From NCBI GenBank assembly GCA_963932145.1, contig OZ010573.1, positions 89,680,663-89,744,662 of the forward strand: a DNA stretch of 64,000 nucleotides, read 5' to 3'. The notes under the pieces are model-generated. The model was not told the DNA's origin and ran no database searches. It worked only from the letters and a program-made list of their open reading frames with translations. The stretch is from Acanthosepion lycidas. Lineage: Eukaryota; Mollusca; Cephalopoda; Sepiida; Sepiidae. The position numbers and the translations under genes are program-made. Positions 1 to 10,259 of this stretch are shown here, piece after piece (positions within the stretch are counted from its first letter, which is position 1; the number at the start of each line of letters is the position of its first letter).

Positions 1-544
1 AATAAGCAAAGTGTATAGAGTCTTTCTTGTATGTTATTTTTATAGGTGTGTGTAATGAGTGTCCAGATCATTTAGTTGGAAAAATACAAGAAATGCCTGG
101 GATTTTCTTACCTCCAATTTTTTTGAGTGCTAAAAGATAGATGTTACTATTATGATCTGAAAAAGGAAAACGAGAGAAAATTGTCATTGACGCACGCGTT
201 GACGTCCTGTTCATGTGTACTGCTTATCCCACAGTGATAATATCACGTATTTCTGTGTGTAGCGGAGAAAAGTGGGGTCGAGTTTCATTGGTTTAGAATT
301 AATGAATTAATGATAATTATAATTGTTCTAATTATTTTAATATAATTACTATTGACACTCTAATTAATTTTCATTTATTTTTACGGACACTACACCGTGA
401 CAGTATAATTAATTTATTTATGGACACGAATCGAGCTTCATTATCGTACTCGTAACCTAAGCACAGTATCTTTAAGAGTATTTCCTTTATAACGACATTA
501 TAAGAGTTATTCTTACTGGGTACACATGTTTGACTTCACACACC
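1..544. other. AT-rich intergenic sequence
   Basis: No gene, RNA or recognisable element is seen. The stretch is AT-rich with short runs of A and T, and carries no long open frame on either strand. Confidence 0.5.
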
Positions 545-770
545 TTTTTTATTTTATTTTATTTTATTTATTTATTTATTTTATTTATTTATTTTTTTTT
601 TTTTTGAACAATGTGATTAATAATGACTGGTCTAGAGAGAGAAGTCCTACTGAAGAAAAAACCTTTTCAACAGGAATCGAACCTGTATTCGCTTCTCTAT
701 CAGGGAAACTACTCCAATAGCAGAAGCGTACCGTTACATGTTTGGCCAGGAAAGATAATCTTGATAATAT
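545..770 (-). mobile_element. tRNA-derived SINE with A-rich tail
   Basis: Read on the minus strand, a tRNA-like head (A-box-like gtaacggtacgc, then B-box ggttcgattcc near 680) is followed by about 70 bp of unrelated sequence. It ends in a long A-rich tail, seen on the plus strand as T runs and attta repeats from 545 to 606. Head, body and A-tail in this order are what a retroposed SINE shows. Pol III internal promoters are expected for the family; activity here is unknown. It is a different family from the common SINE at 1130, 7735, 9388, 42708 and 55495. Confidence 0.6.
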
Positions 771-799
771 AAACTTCAATTATCTATTTTAAAAAAGCA

Positions 800-1030
800 A
801 CATCTATCTCGCATTGAAACTTCTACGAATCTATATTTAGGTTCTAAATAGAGAGGTCCTGCTAAAGAATATAAAATACAAATCAAATATGGATGTCAAC
901 CCAAACACGTGTACAAAACAGAATAACGTGTTGAGTTATATTAGGATTATGTTATCTGTATGTTGTATAAATTTGATTATTCTTAAGTAATATATCGATT
1001 TAAGCGTTAATCTCGATTTAATCTTTCTTA
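800..1030 (+). repeat. Dispersed direct repeat, copy 1
   Basis: This stretch resembles 1505-1680. Both contain cttctacgaat, atgtcaacccaaaca, tatgttgtata and a terminal aagcgtt in the same order, with small indels between. No coding potential or terminal structure is visible. It may be part of an old element duplicated on both sides of the SINE at 1130. Confidence 0.55.
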
Positions 1031-1129
1031 TCAAATCGTATAATGAAAGTACTCTTGAAAGGCGACTCATCTAGCTCTTGATGAGGGCGTCCCCTAGAAC
1101 AATATACTCAAATCTATTTTACATTTGTT

Positions 1130-1460
1130 TATATTTCTGAGATGAGGTATTGTAACTATTTACACTATTTAGATTGTTCGAATTATTCTCATCTTTATTC
1201 TCATACGCTCCAGTCTTCTTCGGGTGGTATTCCTTGGAATTTCGAACCGAAACATTTATTTATGCCACGAGGGAGTAGATTGTTCTAATTCCACGTGCCA
1301 TACCTTTGAATATGTCAGTTTCAGTTAATTTCACTTGATAACTCACCAAGATTTTTGTTCCCGCTGCTGTAGCCAGGTACTGAATTCACAAATCTTTGTG
1401 TCAAGTCAATTTTGGATCGTTTAACCAACGCTTTTATCTACTGCGTCTTGAATATGGCAG
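1130..1460 (-). mobile_element. Common tRNA-derived SINE, copy a
   Basis: This is a diverged copy of the SINE that occurs at least eight times here. On the minus strand it runs from a tRNA-like head (near 1400-1460), through a body with gagcg-like and accgaaac-like blocks, to a 3' end of gatgagg...cggactatt type near 1140-1180. The gaagaag...cgtatgag block of other copies is recognisable. It is older than the copies at 7735 and 55495, as judged by many substitutions. Confidence 0.65.
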
Positions 1461-1504
1461 TGAAGATGGGGTCACCATTCCGAACATTGTAAATAGTGTA
1501 AATG

Positions 1505-1680
1505 GACAAACAAATCTAGTTTAGTCTTCTACGAATTTATATTTAGATTCAAAAAAATTTAAAATTTACCAAAGAAAATTATGTCAACCCAAACATGTGT
1601 GCCTATATGTTGTATAGATTTGGTTATTCTCAAGTTATAAATCTCGATTTTTAAACACAGTTTAGTCTGTTAAGCGTTCA
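1505..1680 (+). repeat. Dispersed direct repeat, copy 2
   Basis: Second copy of the sequence at 800-1030, about 700 bp away in the same orientation, with several deletions relative to copy 1. Confidence 0.55.
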
Positions 1681-1907
1681 AAATGTCCTCCTTCAACATT
1701 GTAACATTCCTCAAACCTCTCCAGAACACGATGAAAGACAGCACGACACAAATCCTAATGTACATCAGTTTCAGTCAATACTACTGTCTGGGTATTTCTC
1801 TCATAAACCTTCTTTACTACACCCACCCCAAAAAGAAATCCATAGGTGTTAAAACAGGTGAACGTAGTGGTCATTCGATGCTGCCGCTTCTTCCGAACCA
1901 ACGTTGT
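1681..1907 (-). pseudogene. Tc1/mariner-superfamily (IS630-like) transposase C-terminal remnant
   Basis: The minus strand encodes a block resembling the end of DDE transposases. It reads GSIE, a stop, then PLRSPVLTPMDFFLGW, where family members carry WPxRSPDLTPxDFFLWG. The catalytic-region aspartate of SPDL is replaced by valine, and a stop sits just before PLRSP, so this is a dead fragment of about 75 codons. The N-terminal DNA-binding part and the inverted repeats are not visible nearby. Confidence 0.55.
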
Positions 1908-2554
1908 GGAAAGGTTTTGTTAAGGTAGTTCTTTACTGACAAAGCATAATGGGCAGGTGCTCTCAATTGCAGAAAGAACATTTGTGATTTGAATAAATTA
2001 GATCTAAAACGGGAAACAAACTGAGAAACAACTGTAAACCTACTTTTGGCCCACCCTTTATATGTAATCTAAAAAATAAAAATAAAAAATATAATAAAAA
2101 TAAATGTAATAATATATGCTCGACACAAAAGTACACCGACATACTTCTGAAACGATACAAGATGTCCGAAAAGCAATAAAATAATTTTCGCTCATCAAAG
2201 GAGCCAAGAGGGACTCAAGATAGAGCGTTACTGAATGAGGCGCGTGATATGAACATAAGAGTAGAAAGTGAGAATATGAAAAATAGATAACGATTGACCC
2301 GAAAATTGAAGTTGTTAAACATGTAACATTAGAAGAATTTAATACTGGAGTCTGCTACACAGTGTTACGGTTCTTGGAAAGAAGCTTTCGTTGGGTAACA
2401 TCCTTCTTATCAATGGAATGTGGAGAGAATGATGGCGATTCATCCATGTCAGTGTAGTAGGGCTGCGGTGGCACTAAAGAATGGAGTTCGCTCGAATATT
2501 TGCAATGGAATAAGCGATAATCTTGCGACGTTTTGTCTGTGAAAAAAAAGCTTC
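1908..2554. other. No recognised feature
   Basis: An A-rich stretch (2060-2110) is followed by mixed sequence. Short open frames here have no recognisable similarity or supporting context. Confidence 0.4.
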
Positions 2555-2780
2555 TATGCATCGGGTACCTTCAAGTCGCTGGTGATCATGGCCTCCACAA
2601 TTTCGTATATTTTGTATTAGGTTGGTGCAAAAAATAATGTCGTTTTCTCACATAGTAACATATGAGAGAAAACGACATTATTTTTTGCACCAACCTAATA
2701 GCTAGTAGTAAGTTTTCTCTTTTCGCTTTCCTTTCTAATCCTTAATCTGCCATCCCTTTATATAATTTCGTTAGATCGAT
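2555..2780 (-). mobile_element. RTE-type LINE 3' end, interrupted by a MITE
   Basis: On the plus strand the pattern ccttcaag..gctggtgatcatggcctccacaattt matches the antisense of the RTE C-terminus (LWRAMIxxVL...HGT type) seen also at 17040, 22140, 23510, 36360, 61920 and 63800. The sequence continues after the MITE at 2617-2698 as gctagtagtaagttttctc, corresponding to gctctaagtaaattttgtc in the other copies. The MITE therefore landed in an already inserted LINE tail. Confidence 0.65.
2617..2698. mobile_element. Palindromic mariner-type MITE (MADE1-like), 82 bp
   Basis: Both ends read ttaggttggtgcaaaa, and the two 34-bp arms are reverse complements around a short acatagtaacatat centre. TA dinucleotides flank it at 2615-2616 and 2699-2700, the target duplication expected for Tc1/mariner elements. 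The termini match the style of the human Hsmar1-derived MADE1 element. It codes for nothing; if transcribed it would fold into one near-perfect hairpin. Confidence 0.9.
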
Positions 2781-2784
2781 TATT

Positions 2785-3290
2785 TGTGTATTCATCTGTC
2801 CTCCTGTCTTCAAGATTCCATACGATTCATCGCAAAAATTTCAGGAAAAATAGTCGGCTCCCTGTACCGATTCAGTCAGTATGTGACCCTTCATGTTAAC
2901 CTCTATCTTTACAAGGGCCAAATCAGGCCGAAGATGGAGTACTGTTGTAATAACTCCTGTCTCGATAGGGTTCAAATGCGTCTCCGAGTCCTTTTGGATG
3001 ACGAATTATTTTCCTTCTTCGAACCATTCTCTCGCAGATCGCTATAGTGTTCGGATGAACTACATTCTTTAGTTCTGCCAGGTCTAGCCTTCATGGCTTG
3101 GACCCGTCATGCCACTTACTTTGAAGCAAACCACCCACATTCCATTGTTAAGAAAACAATTTCACACGAACAGCTTCTTCCCGCGAACCTCTGCTCTGCG
3201 GAACAGACTCCCGAGAGAATTTTTCCCTGATCAGTACAATCTGTTCAAGTTTAGTGTTGACCACGGACCTTGTGCAGGCTGAAGTTTACA
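2785..3290 (+). mobile_element. Jockey/CR1-like LINE, C-terminal part of ORF2
   Basis: The frame at about 2900-3000 reads LYKGQIRPKMEYC, then LDRVQMRLRVLLDDELFS. These are the conserved blocks after the reverse-transcriptase domain of jockey/CR1-like LINEs (LYKAQIRPxMEYC...LLDRVQRRALRLI). Downstream in other frames come TSALRNRLPREFFPDQYNLFKF-like blocks near 3180-3250, the usual end of such ORFs. Frame changes and a lost segment make it a relic, and the catalytic RT core is absent. Confidence 0.7.
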
Positions 3291-3419
3291 AAAAAAGCTT
3301 AGTTCGCTTCCTGGTCTGTGGATATTATTCAGCAGTTACAGTAATAAAGGGAATTGCTACCACATAGCAACTGATCATTCTTTTGTTTATTTCTAACTAA
3401 CTTTTCCTGTTTCTTAATA

Positions 3420-3780
3420 TTTTGCTTAGTTTTTGGAAGGCATTTTTCGCTTTTCTGGGTGTAACTACACATTTTTGTGTCACATTTCCCATCCTCTTTT
3501 TAAATACTTCCCAGATTTTCGTACTTGATTGATTTTGGTATCTTCAATTCGTAGTTTGTGTCTTGGGGTTTTCTGATTGCAGACAACCATACATTCTGTC
3601 TTCTTACATGTGATGGTTAATCCTTTCTTCTCGCTTTCTTTTGCTACCTTTCTTGTTTCTGTGGCTTTCTTTCTAGATCTTGCAATACTTTTTTATCTAT
3701 TTTCGTGGTTGATTTTTCTTTTGCAGCTCGTAAAAAACAGTGCCTTCCTAAAATACGCTTGGCTAAATCTGTCTAAGCTT
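3420..3780 (-). mobile_element. RTE-type LINE fragment (RT C-terminal side)
   Basis: At 3580-3690 the plus strand (accatacattctgtcttctta...tctcgctttcttttgctac) matches the antisense of the RTE segment at 23725-23800 just after the RT catalytic motif. That segment codes for a block like SExxGLxINYKKTECMV. Sequence to the left is more decayed. The fragment ends in the (TA)n tract at 3794. Confidence 0.55.
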
Positions 3781-3787
3781 TCTGTAA

Positions 3788-3793
<6 letters not shown>

Positions 3794-3850
<57 letters not shown>
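3794..3850. repeat. (TA)n microsatellite
   Basis: About 28 uninterrupted TA repeats. Apparent open frames across it on both strands (alternating I and Y) are artefacts of the repeat. Confidence 0.95.
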
Positions 3851-3853
<3 letters not shown>

Positions 3854-4495
3854 TATAAACCATGCCAGAATATATTTTGCTCTCAGTGTCCGACAGAGAA
3901 TCTAAGTGGACGTTTCGCCACAGATGGTATTGTGACTGCCAAATAGCGACCCACATGATAGGCACTTGAAATGCACGCATATAAATACCCACCCTGGGGA
4001 GGAGGAAAGCAAGTTCTCACAGGCATCACAGACTAGTATGGTTCACATTTCGGATATGTAAACCGGGACTGCAATACACAGAGGCTCAAATTAACTGATG
4101 AAATCATGAGTTGAATGAAATTGGATACTAAATGTGAACATTTCAAGCTTTGTGTTATCATTCGGTTGACACATCGACACCATTTTAATAGTAAAGCAAA
4201 ATCGACTCCATTATAATAACAATGATAATAATAAAATGTTTCTACAAACCTCTAACCTAAACAGTGTATTACTCTGAAAGCAATTTGATAAATGTTTCAA
4301 CAGTAATTTTTTCTTCGTTGTTAAACAATGAAGGTTTTACTGATATTTCCAAACAAAACTATCCATCTGCTGACGTAAAAATATTTGTAAATCCTGTTTA
4401 CTTTCTTAGAATTAAAACGGACTTCGTTTCATCCTGTTTGTACCATTTAAACTGAATGAAACTTAATCTGGTCACCATGTCTGTATCTATAAATG
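3851..4495. other. No recognised gene; isolated TATA-like motif
   Basis: Contains tataaata at about 3980-3987 followed by a GC-richer stretch, which could be a core promoter of a mobile element. Nothing around it supports a gene. Confidence 0.3.
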
Positions 4496-4499
4496 GCAA

Positions 4500-5450
4500 T
4501 CTGTTAGTGTGTCTGTGTGTTTGTCAACTTGTTACCTCATATTGAGCAAACCGTTAGACAGATTGGCATGAAAATTCATACACAGATCGGAAATTTACGG
4601 CATTCGTACTTGACGTCTTGGGATTTTTCGATTGTTCCTATGATTTCGGAAAAATCGATAACTGATAGGGGTTCGAATATTGATTCGAAAAGAATTCATC
4701 AGTTTTTCAGTGATAGCCACCAAACTCATGGTGAGCAATGTCCTTACTTATAAATTTGAGGTGGTGTTCTTTGTTTTTAAAAATTGATATCAGTTATCGA
4801 AAAAATATCGATAAAATTGATCATTTTGGGACATCCGATTCAAATCCACTGTAGCTGATTTTTGGCTCTGTTTTTCGCAAACTGCAACGAAATTTCACGA
4901 AAATCCTGTTGAGCATTAGTTTTAGCAACAGTTATTAGTTGATAACCTTTTTCTTTAATATCGGTATCAATTATCGGGTAAAAATCGATGACATCATGCC
5001 ACTTTTGACTTCCAATTCAAATCCAGTCAAGCTGATTTTGGGATATATTTTTCGCAAATGACAAAGAATTTCCACCAAAATGACGTTGAGCATTGTTTTT
5101 ATCAACAGTTATGAGGTTCTGAGATTCATTTTCAATATCGATATCAATTACTGAAAAAAATCGATACAATCGATCACTTTGGGACATCCGATTCAATTCC
5201 AGACTATCTGATTTTTGCCTATATTTTTCGTAAATGGCGAAGAATTTTCAGCAAAATCCCCGTTGAGCATAGTATTTAGCGACAGTATTGAGGTGATGAC
5301 TTTCGTTTTCATTATTGGTTTCAATTATCGAATAAAAATCGATGAAATCAAACCCCTTTTGACTTTCCATTCAAATCGAGTTTACCTGAATTTGGCAATG
5401 TTCTTCGCAACTGGCTTGAGATTTTGATTAACTTTATCGGTTTTAGTCGT
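4500..5450 (+). repeat. 177-bp satellite, about 5 diverged monomers
   Basis: A recurring block (xattcaaatccag...ctgatttttgg) begins near 4833, 5010, 5186 and 5364, giving spacings of 176-178 bp. Each monomer also carries ttttcgcaaatg, a gttgagcat block and an atcgat-rich block. Monomers at 4833 and 5186 share gggacatccga, whereas those at 5010 and 5364 share cttttgactt, so two monomer types alternate. A degraded earlier unit lies at 4520-4750. Confidence 0.8.
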
Positions 5451-5639
5451 GAGAATTAAAAAAAAATTGCCCTGTGAGCTCCTTTGTGACCAACTAATAC
5501 CTGAGAGAAGTCGATACAATCATGTGTTCATCGGAATTTGCGAATACACCAATCAAACGTATGTTCAACTGAGACGTCTACACTGCAGACTCTACAGCTG
5601 ATTGTTATTCACACACGCGTGACCATGCTTCACATAGCG

Positions 5640-5725
5640 GTATCTCATTGGCTGAGGGCAGTACGCGGTCGCTGATTGGTGTTCGAGACCCTAGGATGCT
5701 CGCTGATTGGCACAACCGATTGGCT
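5640..5725. promoter_or_regulatory. Cluster of four CCAAT boxes (candidate promoter)
   Basis: Four inverted CCAAT boxes (attgg) lie at 5647, 5675, 5706 and 5719 in a locally GC-richer stretch. Spacings of 28, 31 and 13 bp resemble NF-Y site arrays in promoters of genes and of some LTRs. No transcript start, TATA box or following coding exon is identified, so a promoter role is inference. Confidence 0.3.
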
Positions 5726-6039
5726 AGTAATACTTCGCATTTGAACCTGCTGTGCACAGCTGTGGGACGAAGGTATCACATCTGCTCCTGTTATACTGCC
5801 ATCTGGTAGATACGATAGACTCCTTCAACTGATCATTTCTCCTACCGAAAATTGTTTCTTACGTTTTTGTTTTCCGTTTGTCTGTTTAACTACATTTTTC
5901 CAACTACCATAAACAATTTATTCGGCTGTTTTACTTAAATACCTGTCTTTCCGATTCTTTGCGATACTAAGTTACTCCTGCAATTGAGCAACCCTAATCA
6001 ACCACTACTAGCATCACTTTTCCCCATGCCGCCAAAAAT

Positions 6040-6660
6040 AATATAAAAGTCAGTAGTTGAGAATTTAAAGAAGCGAGCCAATTTAAGTATCTTAGCTTGA
6101 TTATCAGCGAAGAGGATTCCAGAAGATAGTAGTACAAACGATGGCGGCTTTCACAAACTATGAATCGCATGGAATTAAATTAACGCCAGCCTTAAATCAA
6201 ATTTCAGACGTTTGCGTGCATTGGCCTTTTCGACCTTCCTGCAAGACTGTGAAACTTAGAGATTGATAGCAGAACTTCTGAGAAGACTGCAAGCATTAGA
6301 CCTGAGATGTTACAGGGAACAGCCTAGGCATCTCCTGCATGAATCATATCACAAGTGACGCAATGTGGGACATCATTTTGCAAGAAGAAGATCCGTTGTA
6401 AGACCTCATAAGTAACTGTTAAATTGAAATAAAATTAGCGCATCATAAGAATCAACTAAACTTTTCAATGCTCTCCTACAAGGTATCACCTTAGGCAAAA
6501 GAGAAAGAATTAAACAGAAAATAATAGGAGTGAAAAATTCACCGAGAGGATTGGAAGATCATTTACAGAGATTCAGATATTAGCACGCAAACGAGGCATA
6601 TTGATGGAGTTGGTCAGGTGCTCATCTGCGCACAGAACTAAAACCACACCTGTTTAAGTG
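6040..6660 (+). mobile_element. LINE relic (RT C-terminal half)
   Basis: The plus strand reads FKYLSLIISEEDSRR near 6080, then LRRLQALDLRCYR near 6280, matching the order EASQFKYLGxxI...RRIQALExRCYR found after the RT domain of RTE-like LINEs. Further on come ITSDAMWDIILQEEDPL-like and RGLEDHLQRF-like blocks corresponding to the end of that ORF. Several stops and frame changes are present. Upstream EN and RT domains are missing. Confidence 0.65.
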
Positions 6661-6689
6661 ACATATGATGATGATGATGGTGATGAAAT

Positions 6690-7734
6690 ATTATTATTAA
6701 TTAATGAAATATCTTGAGTTTTATTTTAGGCTTGCTGTGTGTCCCCCGCCTCCGCTATAGTTTTGCCAGTTTTGCCAGTTTTGCCAATAAGTCGTCAGTT
6801 GGTGCTGTCAAGCAGCAATAAAATTGATACACATCCACGGTGCTTGCCCTGAGCATGGAAATATCTGTCTCCGAGTGCCATAAATGACAAACCCACACGC
6901 GCATGCGTACCACAGTTAAATCCTAACGTTTTCTTTCTTTTGCATAAATACTGAGGCACTTACTCTCTCTTATTATTCAGTTTTCTAAAAACGCAAACAG
7001 AAAATATCGCCTTGTAATTTATTCTATTTCCTTACACATCTCATTTAAATGTTTGCAAATATGTACATTTTGTTTATCACTGTTTTTAATATCATGAGAA
7101 TGAGTGCCGCAACATTGCTCGGTGATTTCGGAATTAAAAAATACATTGAATCATAAAATTAATTTATGAATATTCACATTTTTGGATGAAAATTCTATAG
7201 CAGAAATACGATATACGCTCTTTTCATATTTGTTTTTCATAGGTTTTTGGGGAAAAAATCGGTTTTGTTTCGAAATGTTTTCTTTTGCCAATTTCGACAG
7301 ACGCTAAAAATGTTAAAAATGGTGACCTCGAGCAGAAACTGAATCGCCCAGGTTTTTGACCTAATCTTGAATTGCATGTGCTTTCCCCAGATAATGTAAC
7401 TATAAAAGTCAGCTGTGCTGTTTGTGCCGTGTTCTATGATAGACGTAATAGTCTGAATAAGAATTTAGTTTCCTGAGCATAAAAACGGAATCCAGTGTAT
7501 ATTTAGAGTAAAAGGTCTGTGTTTTTCAAAGGCGGGACGTAGAAGGGAAATGAAAGTTGATCCGCACAGAAAAAGGAACAGATAATTACTTTGAAAGAAA
7601 CTGACAAATGTACGGAATTCAAGAATTTATTCGTCGATTATTTTATATATTCAGATTATTTTTTACTCTTATAATTAATTTCAATCGTGATATAGACACT
7701 AGTTTTAGATTCATGTATAGTAATAATAATAATA
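6690..7734. other. No recognised gene
   Basis: Three copies of a 10-bp unit (ttttgccagt) lie at about 6761-6790. The rest is AT-rich sequence with no supported gene. A short stretch near 7530 (aaaggcgggacg) recalls a piece of the repeat at 11240-11740. Confidence 0.4.
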
Positions 7735-8065
7735 ATCTGTCTATATTTATGAGATGAGGCATTATGTGCATTATTTACATTGTTCGGACTATCATCCTCA
7801 TCTTTGTTGCCATATTTATCACAACGTTTCGGCTGTTTGTGCGCTCCGGCCTTCTTCAGGTGGTTGGAATGTCGAACTGGACAATTTATTTCGCTCGCTA
7901 GGGTAGACTGCTCTCGTTCCGCGTGTCATGTCTGATGGGTGTCAGTTATCTCATGTTAATTCCCCTCTCCAAGATCTCCACCGCTTTAAGCTGGTATTGA
8001 ACTCACACTCTTTCGGTCTTGTCACTTGATCTAATTAACGCCTTTATTTACTGTGCCATCTCCTC
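7735..8065 (-). mobile_element. Common tRNA-derived SINE, copy b
   Basis: Nearly full copy. Minus strand: a tRNA-like head with A-box region (cagtaaataaaggcgtta) and B-box-like gagttcaatacc near 7990-8010; a body with gacacccatcagacatg; then ctgaagaaggccggagcgc and gccgaaacgttgtgat; and a 3' end of ggcattatgtgc type near 7755. It abuts the LINE relic at 8066. Confidence 0.8.
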
Positions 8066-9240
8066 TTGAGTTTTATCCTTGGATTGCATTTTTCATAATT
8101 TTTACTGCAATAGTTGCTTCTTGTGTTCTGTTTTGGTTTTCTACAGAATCTACTAAATGTAAGTCTCGTTTATATTTACAACCTTCTTTCATGATTGAAT
8201 ATTTTTCTCTCTTTTTTTCGTGTTGTTTGAATAACCATCCAGTCATTTGTTGTTTCCGTGTGTGTTAGTAATCCAGTAGTTGTCTTGTATGGCAATTCTA
8301 GCTGAATACGGCTTCTTCCACCTTCTTTACAGAGTATGTATAGACGTTTTGCAATAGACTTTGGATGATTCATGTTATGCTTTGAAATAAGCTTTCTTGT
8401 ATTAGAATTCATTGCAGTTCTTGGACTAGTTTTTATGCGTACTGTATTTAGATAATAGAGCCAAAATTTCGGAATTTTATCTATTCCTGGAGATTCCTGG
8501 AGATTTCCAGTTGTGTGCTTTTTTTCAATGAACATTCAACATCCTCTTCTGTGATTCCTGTCCATGTTGTTCTGGTTTATTTTTCATCCGTTCTACCTCC
8601 TGTGTAATCCAATTTGATTCTTTATACTCTTTAGCGCAAGCCCATATGTTTCCCAGAACTGTATAACCTCTTCCATTATTTTCATTTCAATCTTTTGTTT
8701 GGCTCTTTCTCTATAAAATTACTTCGTATCGGTTTGAAAGATCTTGTTCTGTCTGTAGAATCTTGATCATAGAGTTTCATTCTTTGAGCCTTTAGTTGTA
8801 TTGTTTGCTTTAATTTTTCTTTAGCTAACAGGACTTCATTTTCATTCCTAATCTTGTGTTTTCTTTTGAATTTTCAACCTTTTCTAGTCCTTATATTTGT
8901 TCCTCTTGAAAGTTCATCGAGTAATGATATTTCACTTCTATGTCGTTCAATTTCATTCTCTATTTTTCTTTTCTAAGGTGGACCTTCATGTCAGTAAAAC
9001 TGTCTTTTTTTTACTCTGATGTTTAATCTTTTAGCTGCTGTTATTGCTGGTGCATATATTGCTTCGTTTTGACTTACATGTGGGTCTACTTTATCCAGAA
9101 TTAATTAGAATGCCTCATAGTTCTGAGGTTATGCGTTGTTAGTTCTAATTATGGGAGTTATTCTCTTTTCTCGATTTCAATATATTGTGTCTGACATATA
9201 TGTCTCATGATTTATTCCTTGGCTTCTTGTACACTATACT
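8066..9240 (-). mobile_element. LINE relic with internal deletion in RT
   Basis: Minus-strand frames show, in order, LLAKEKLKQTIQLKAQRMK (near 8800), a linker, and then ESPGIDKIPKFWLYYL (near 8470-8500), the start of an RT domain. Directly in frame comes NTRKLISKHNMNHPKS...LYILCKEGGRSRIQLELPYKTTT (8230-8400), which belongs to the C-terminal end of the same kind of ORF. The RT core between these blocks, including the catalytic YADD region, is missing, yet the frame stays open for 119 codons. The clade (R2-like or other) is uncertain. Confidence 0.6.
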
Positions 9241-9387
9241 TGTTTAAAAAAAATTCAATCCAATGGATTTGGGACTCGTTTTATTGCAGGCTTGTGAGCG
9301 ACTAAGATCACGCCTTTCCAGCTCTGTTAAACTTTCAGCATTATTTTCACAGTGATTGGTGCGTCTCTCATTTTCTTCCTGTTTTTT

Positions 9388-9592
9388 GTGTGGTTGGAAT
9401 GTCGAACTGAACACTTTATTTCGCTCGCTGGGGTACACTGTTCTCGTTCCGCATGTCATGTCTGATGGCTGTCAATTATCAGTTATCTCCTGTTAATTCC
9501 CCTCTCCAAGATCTCCACCGCCTTAACCTGGTATTGAACTCTCTTTGGGTCTTGTCACTTGATCTAACTAACGCCTTTATCCACATAAAACT
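9388..9592 (-). mobile_element. Common tRNA-derived SINE, copy c (truncated)
   Basis: Contains the tRNA-like head (gataaaggcgttagttag; gagttcaatacc) and the body as far as gttcgacattccaacca. The 3' part with gccgaaacgttgtg is missing. Confidence 0.75.
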
Positions 9593-9599
9593 GCTGTAA

Positions 9600-9722
9600 A
9601 TAATGTTTACAATTTTCTAAGATAATAAGATTAAGTGAAACATCTCTGTAAATTGAAACAATAAATAATATTTTACTTCTAGATTAATTTAAAGAAAGCA
9701 GTGGTATTATGTATCGGAGTAT
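9600..9722 (+). repeat. 120-bp direct repeat, copy 1
   Basis: Matches 10980-11102 almost base for base (taatgtttacaattttctaa through tatcggagtat). Differences are few substitutions. The two copies lie 1.38 kb apart in direct orientation. Confidence 0.85.
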
Positions 9723-9867
9723 GCCCATTTCCGGTTCGAGTTCATGTTCTGTTGATTCACCTCTTCCGGTTGCAGTTCTTTTTTTATTCTTTAATTTCAG
9801 CATCTGTCAGTCGGTTATTTCTCATAATTAACCTTCTTACATTGGTTAGTTTATTTTCGTCAATGTA

Positions 9868-10053
9868 CAGTGTAACCCGGATATAAGAGAGCTGTCGGGA
9901 CCGGGGAAGAAGTCTCTTATATCCGGGTTTATTTTATATCCGGGTTTGGTCTATTTTGTTTAGGTAAGTATGGCTCTAATTTGGGACCAGACAAAATCTC
10001 TCTTATATCCGGGTTTCTCTTATATCCAGGTCTCTTATATCCGGGTTACACTG
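9868..10053. mobile_element. Pogo/Tigger-like MITE, 186 bp
   Basis: Terminal inverted repeats read cagtgtaacccggatataag and are flanked by TA on both sides (9866-9867 and 10054-10055). Internally the motif tatatccgggttt recurs about five times facing the same way as the right end. No coding sequence. The end sequence and TA duplication point to the pogo/Tigger branch of Tc1/mariner; the family is inferred from style only. Confidence 0.85.
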
Positions 10054-10259
10054 TACTTTCAAATTGCTTGTCCAACCTTTTCTCGCCAAACGCCACGTTT
10101 GGCAAATGATGTTTTTTTCTGAGGTTTGTGCAACGCTTCATAGAATGCAGTTATAACGAATTTGTACATCTCACGAGAGCATTTTACCTTTTCATTCTTT
10201 AAATGAATAGTTGTGGGTCTAGTTGAAGGATTCGTAGGACCATTATTTGGATTATCCCG

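Noticed and set aside
640-770. A functional tRNA gene on the minus strand
   Set aside because: The B-box is good, but the acceptor and anticodon stems do not pair and an A-rich tail follows, so it is a SINE head.
3975-3990. TATA-box promoter (tataaata)
   Set aside because: In AT-rich sequence this motif is frequent; nothing downstream supports a transcript.
3577-3992. Long open frames on both strands through (TA)n (repeated I-Y codons), also at 13059, 13853, 15491, 20091, 21214 and 26565
   Set aside because: The (TA)n and (CA)n repeats have no stops in some frames; the flanking residues show no conserved domain.
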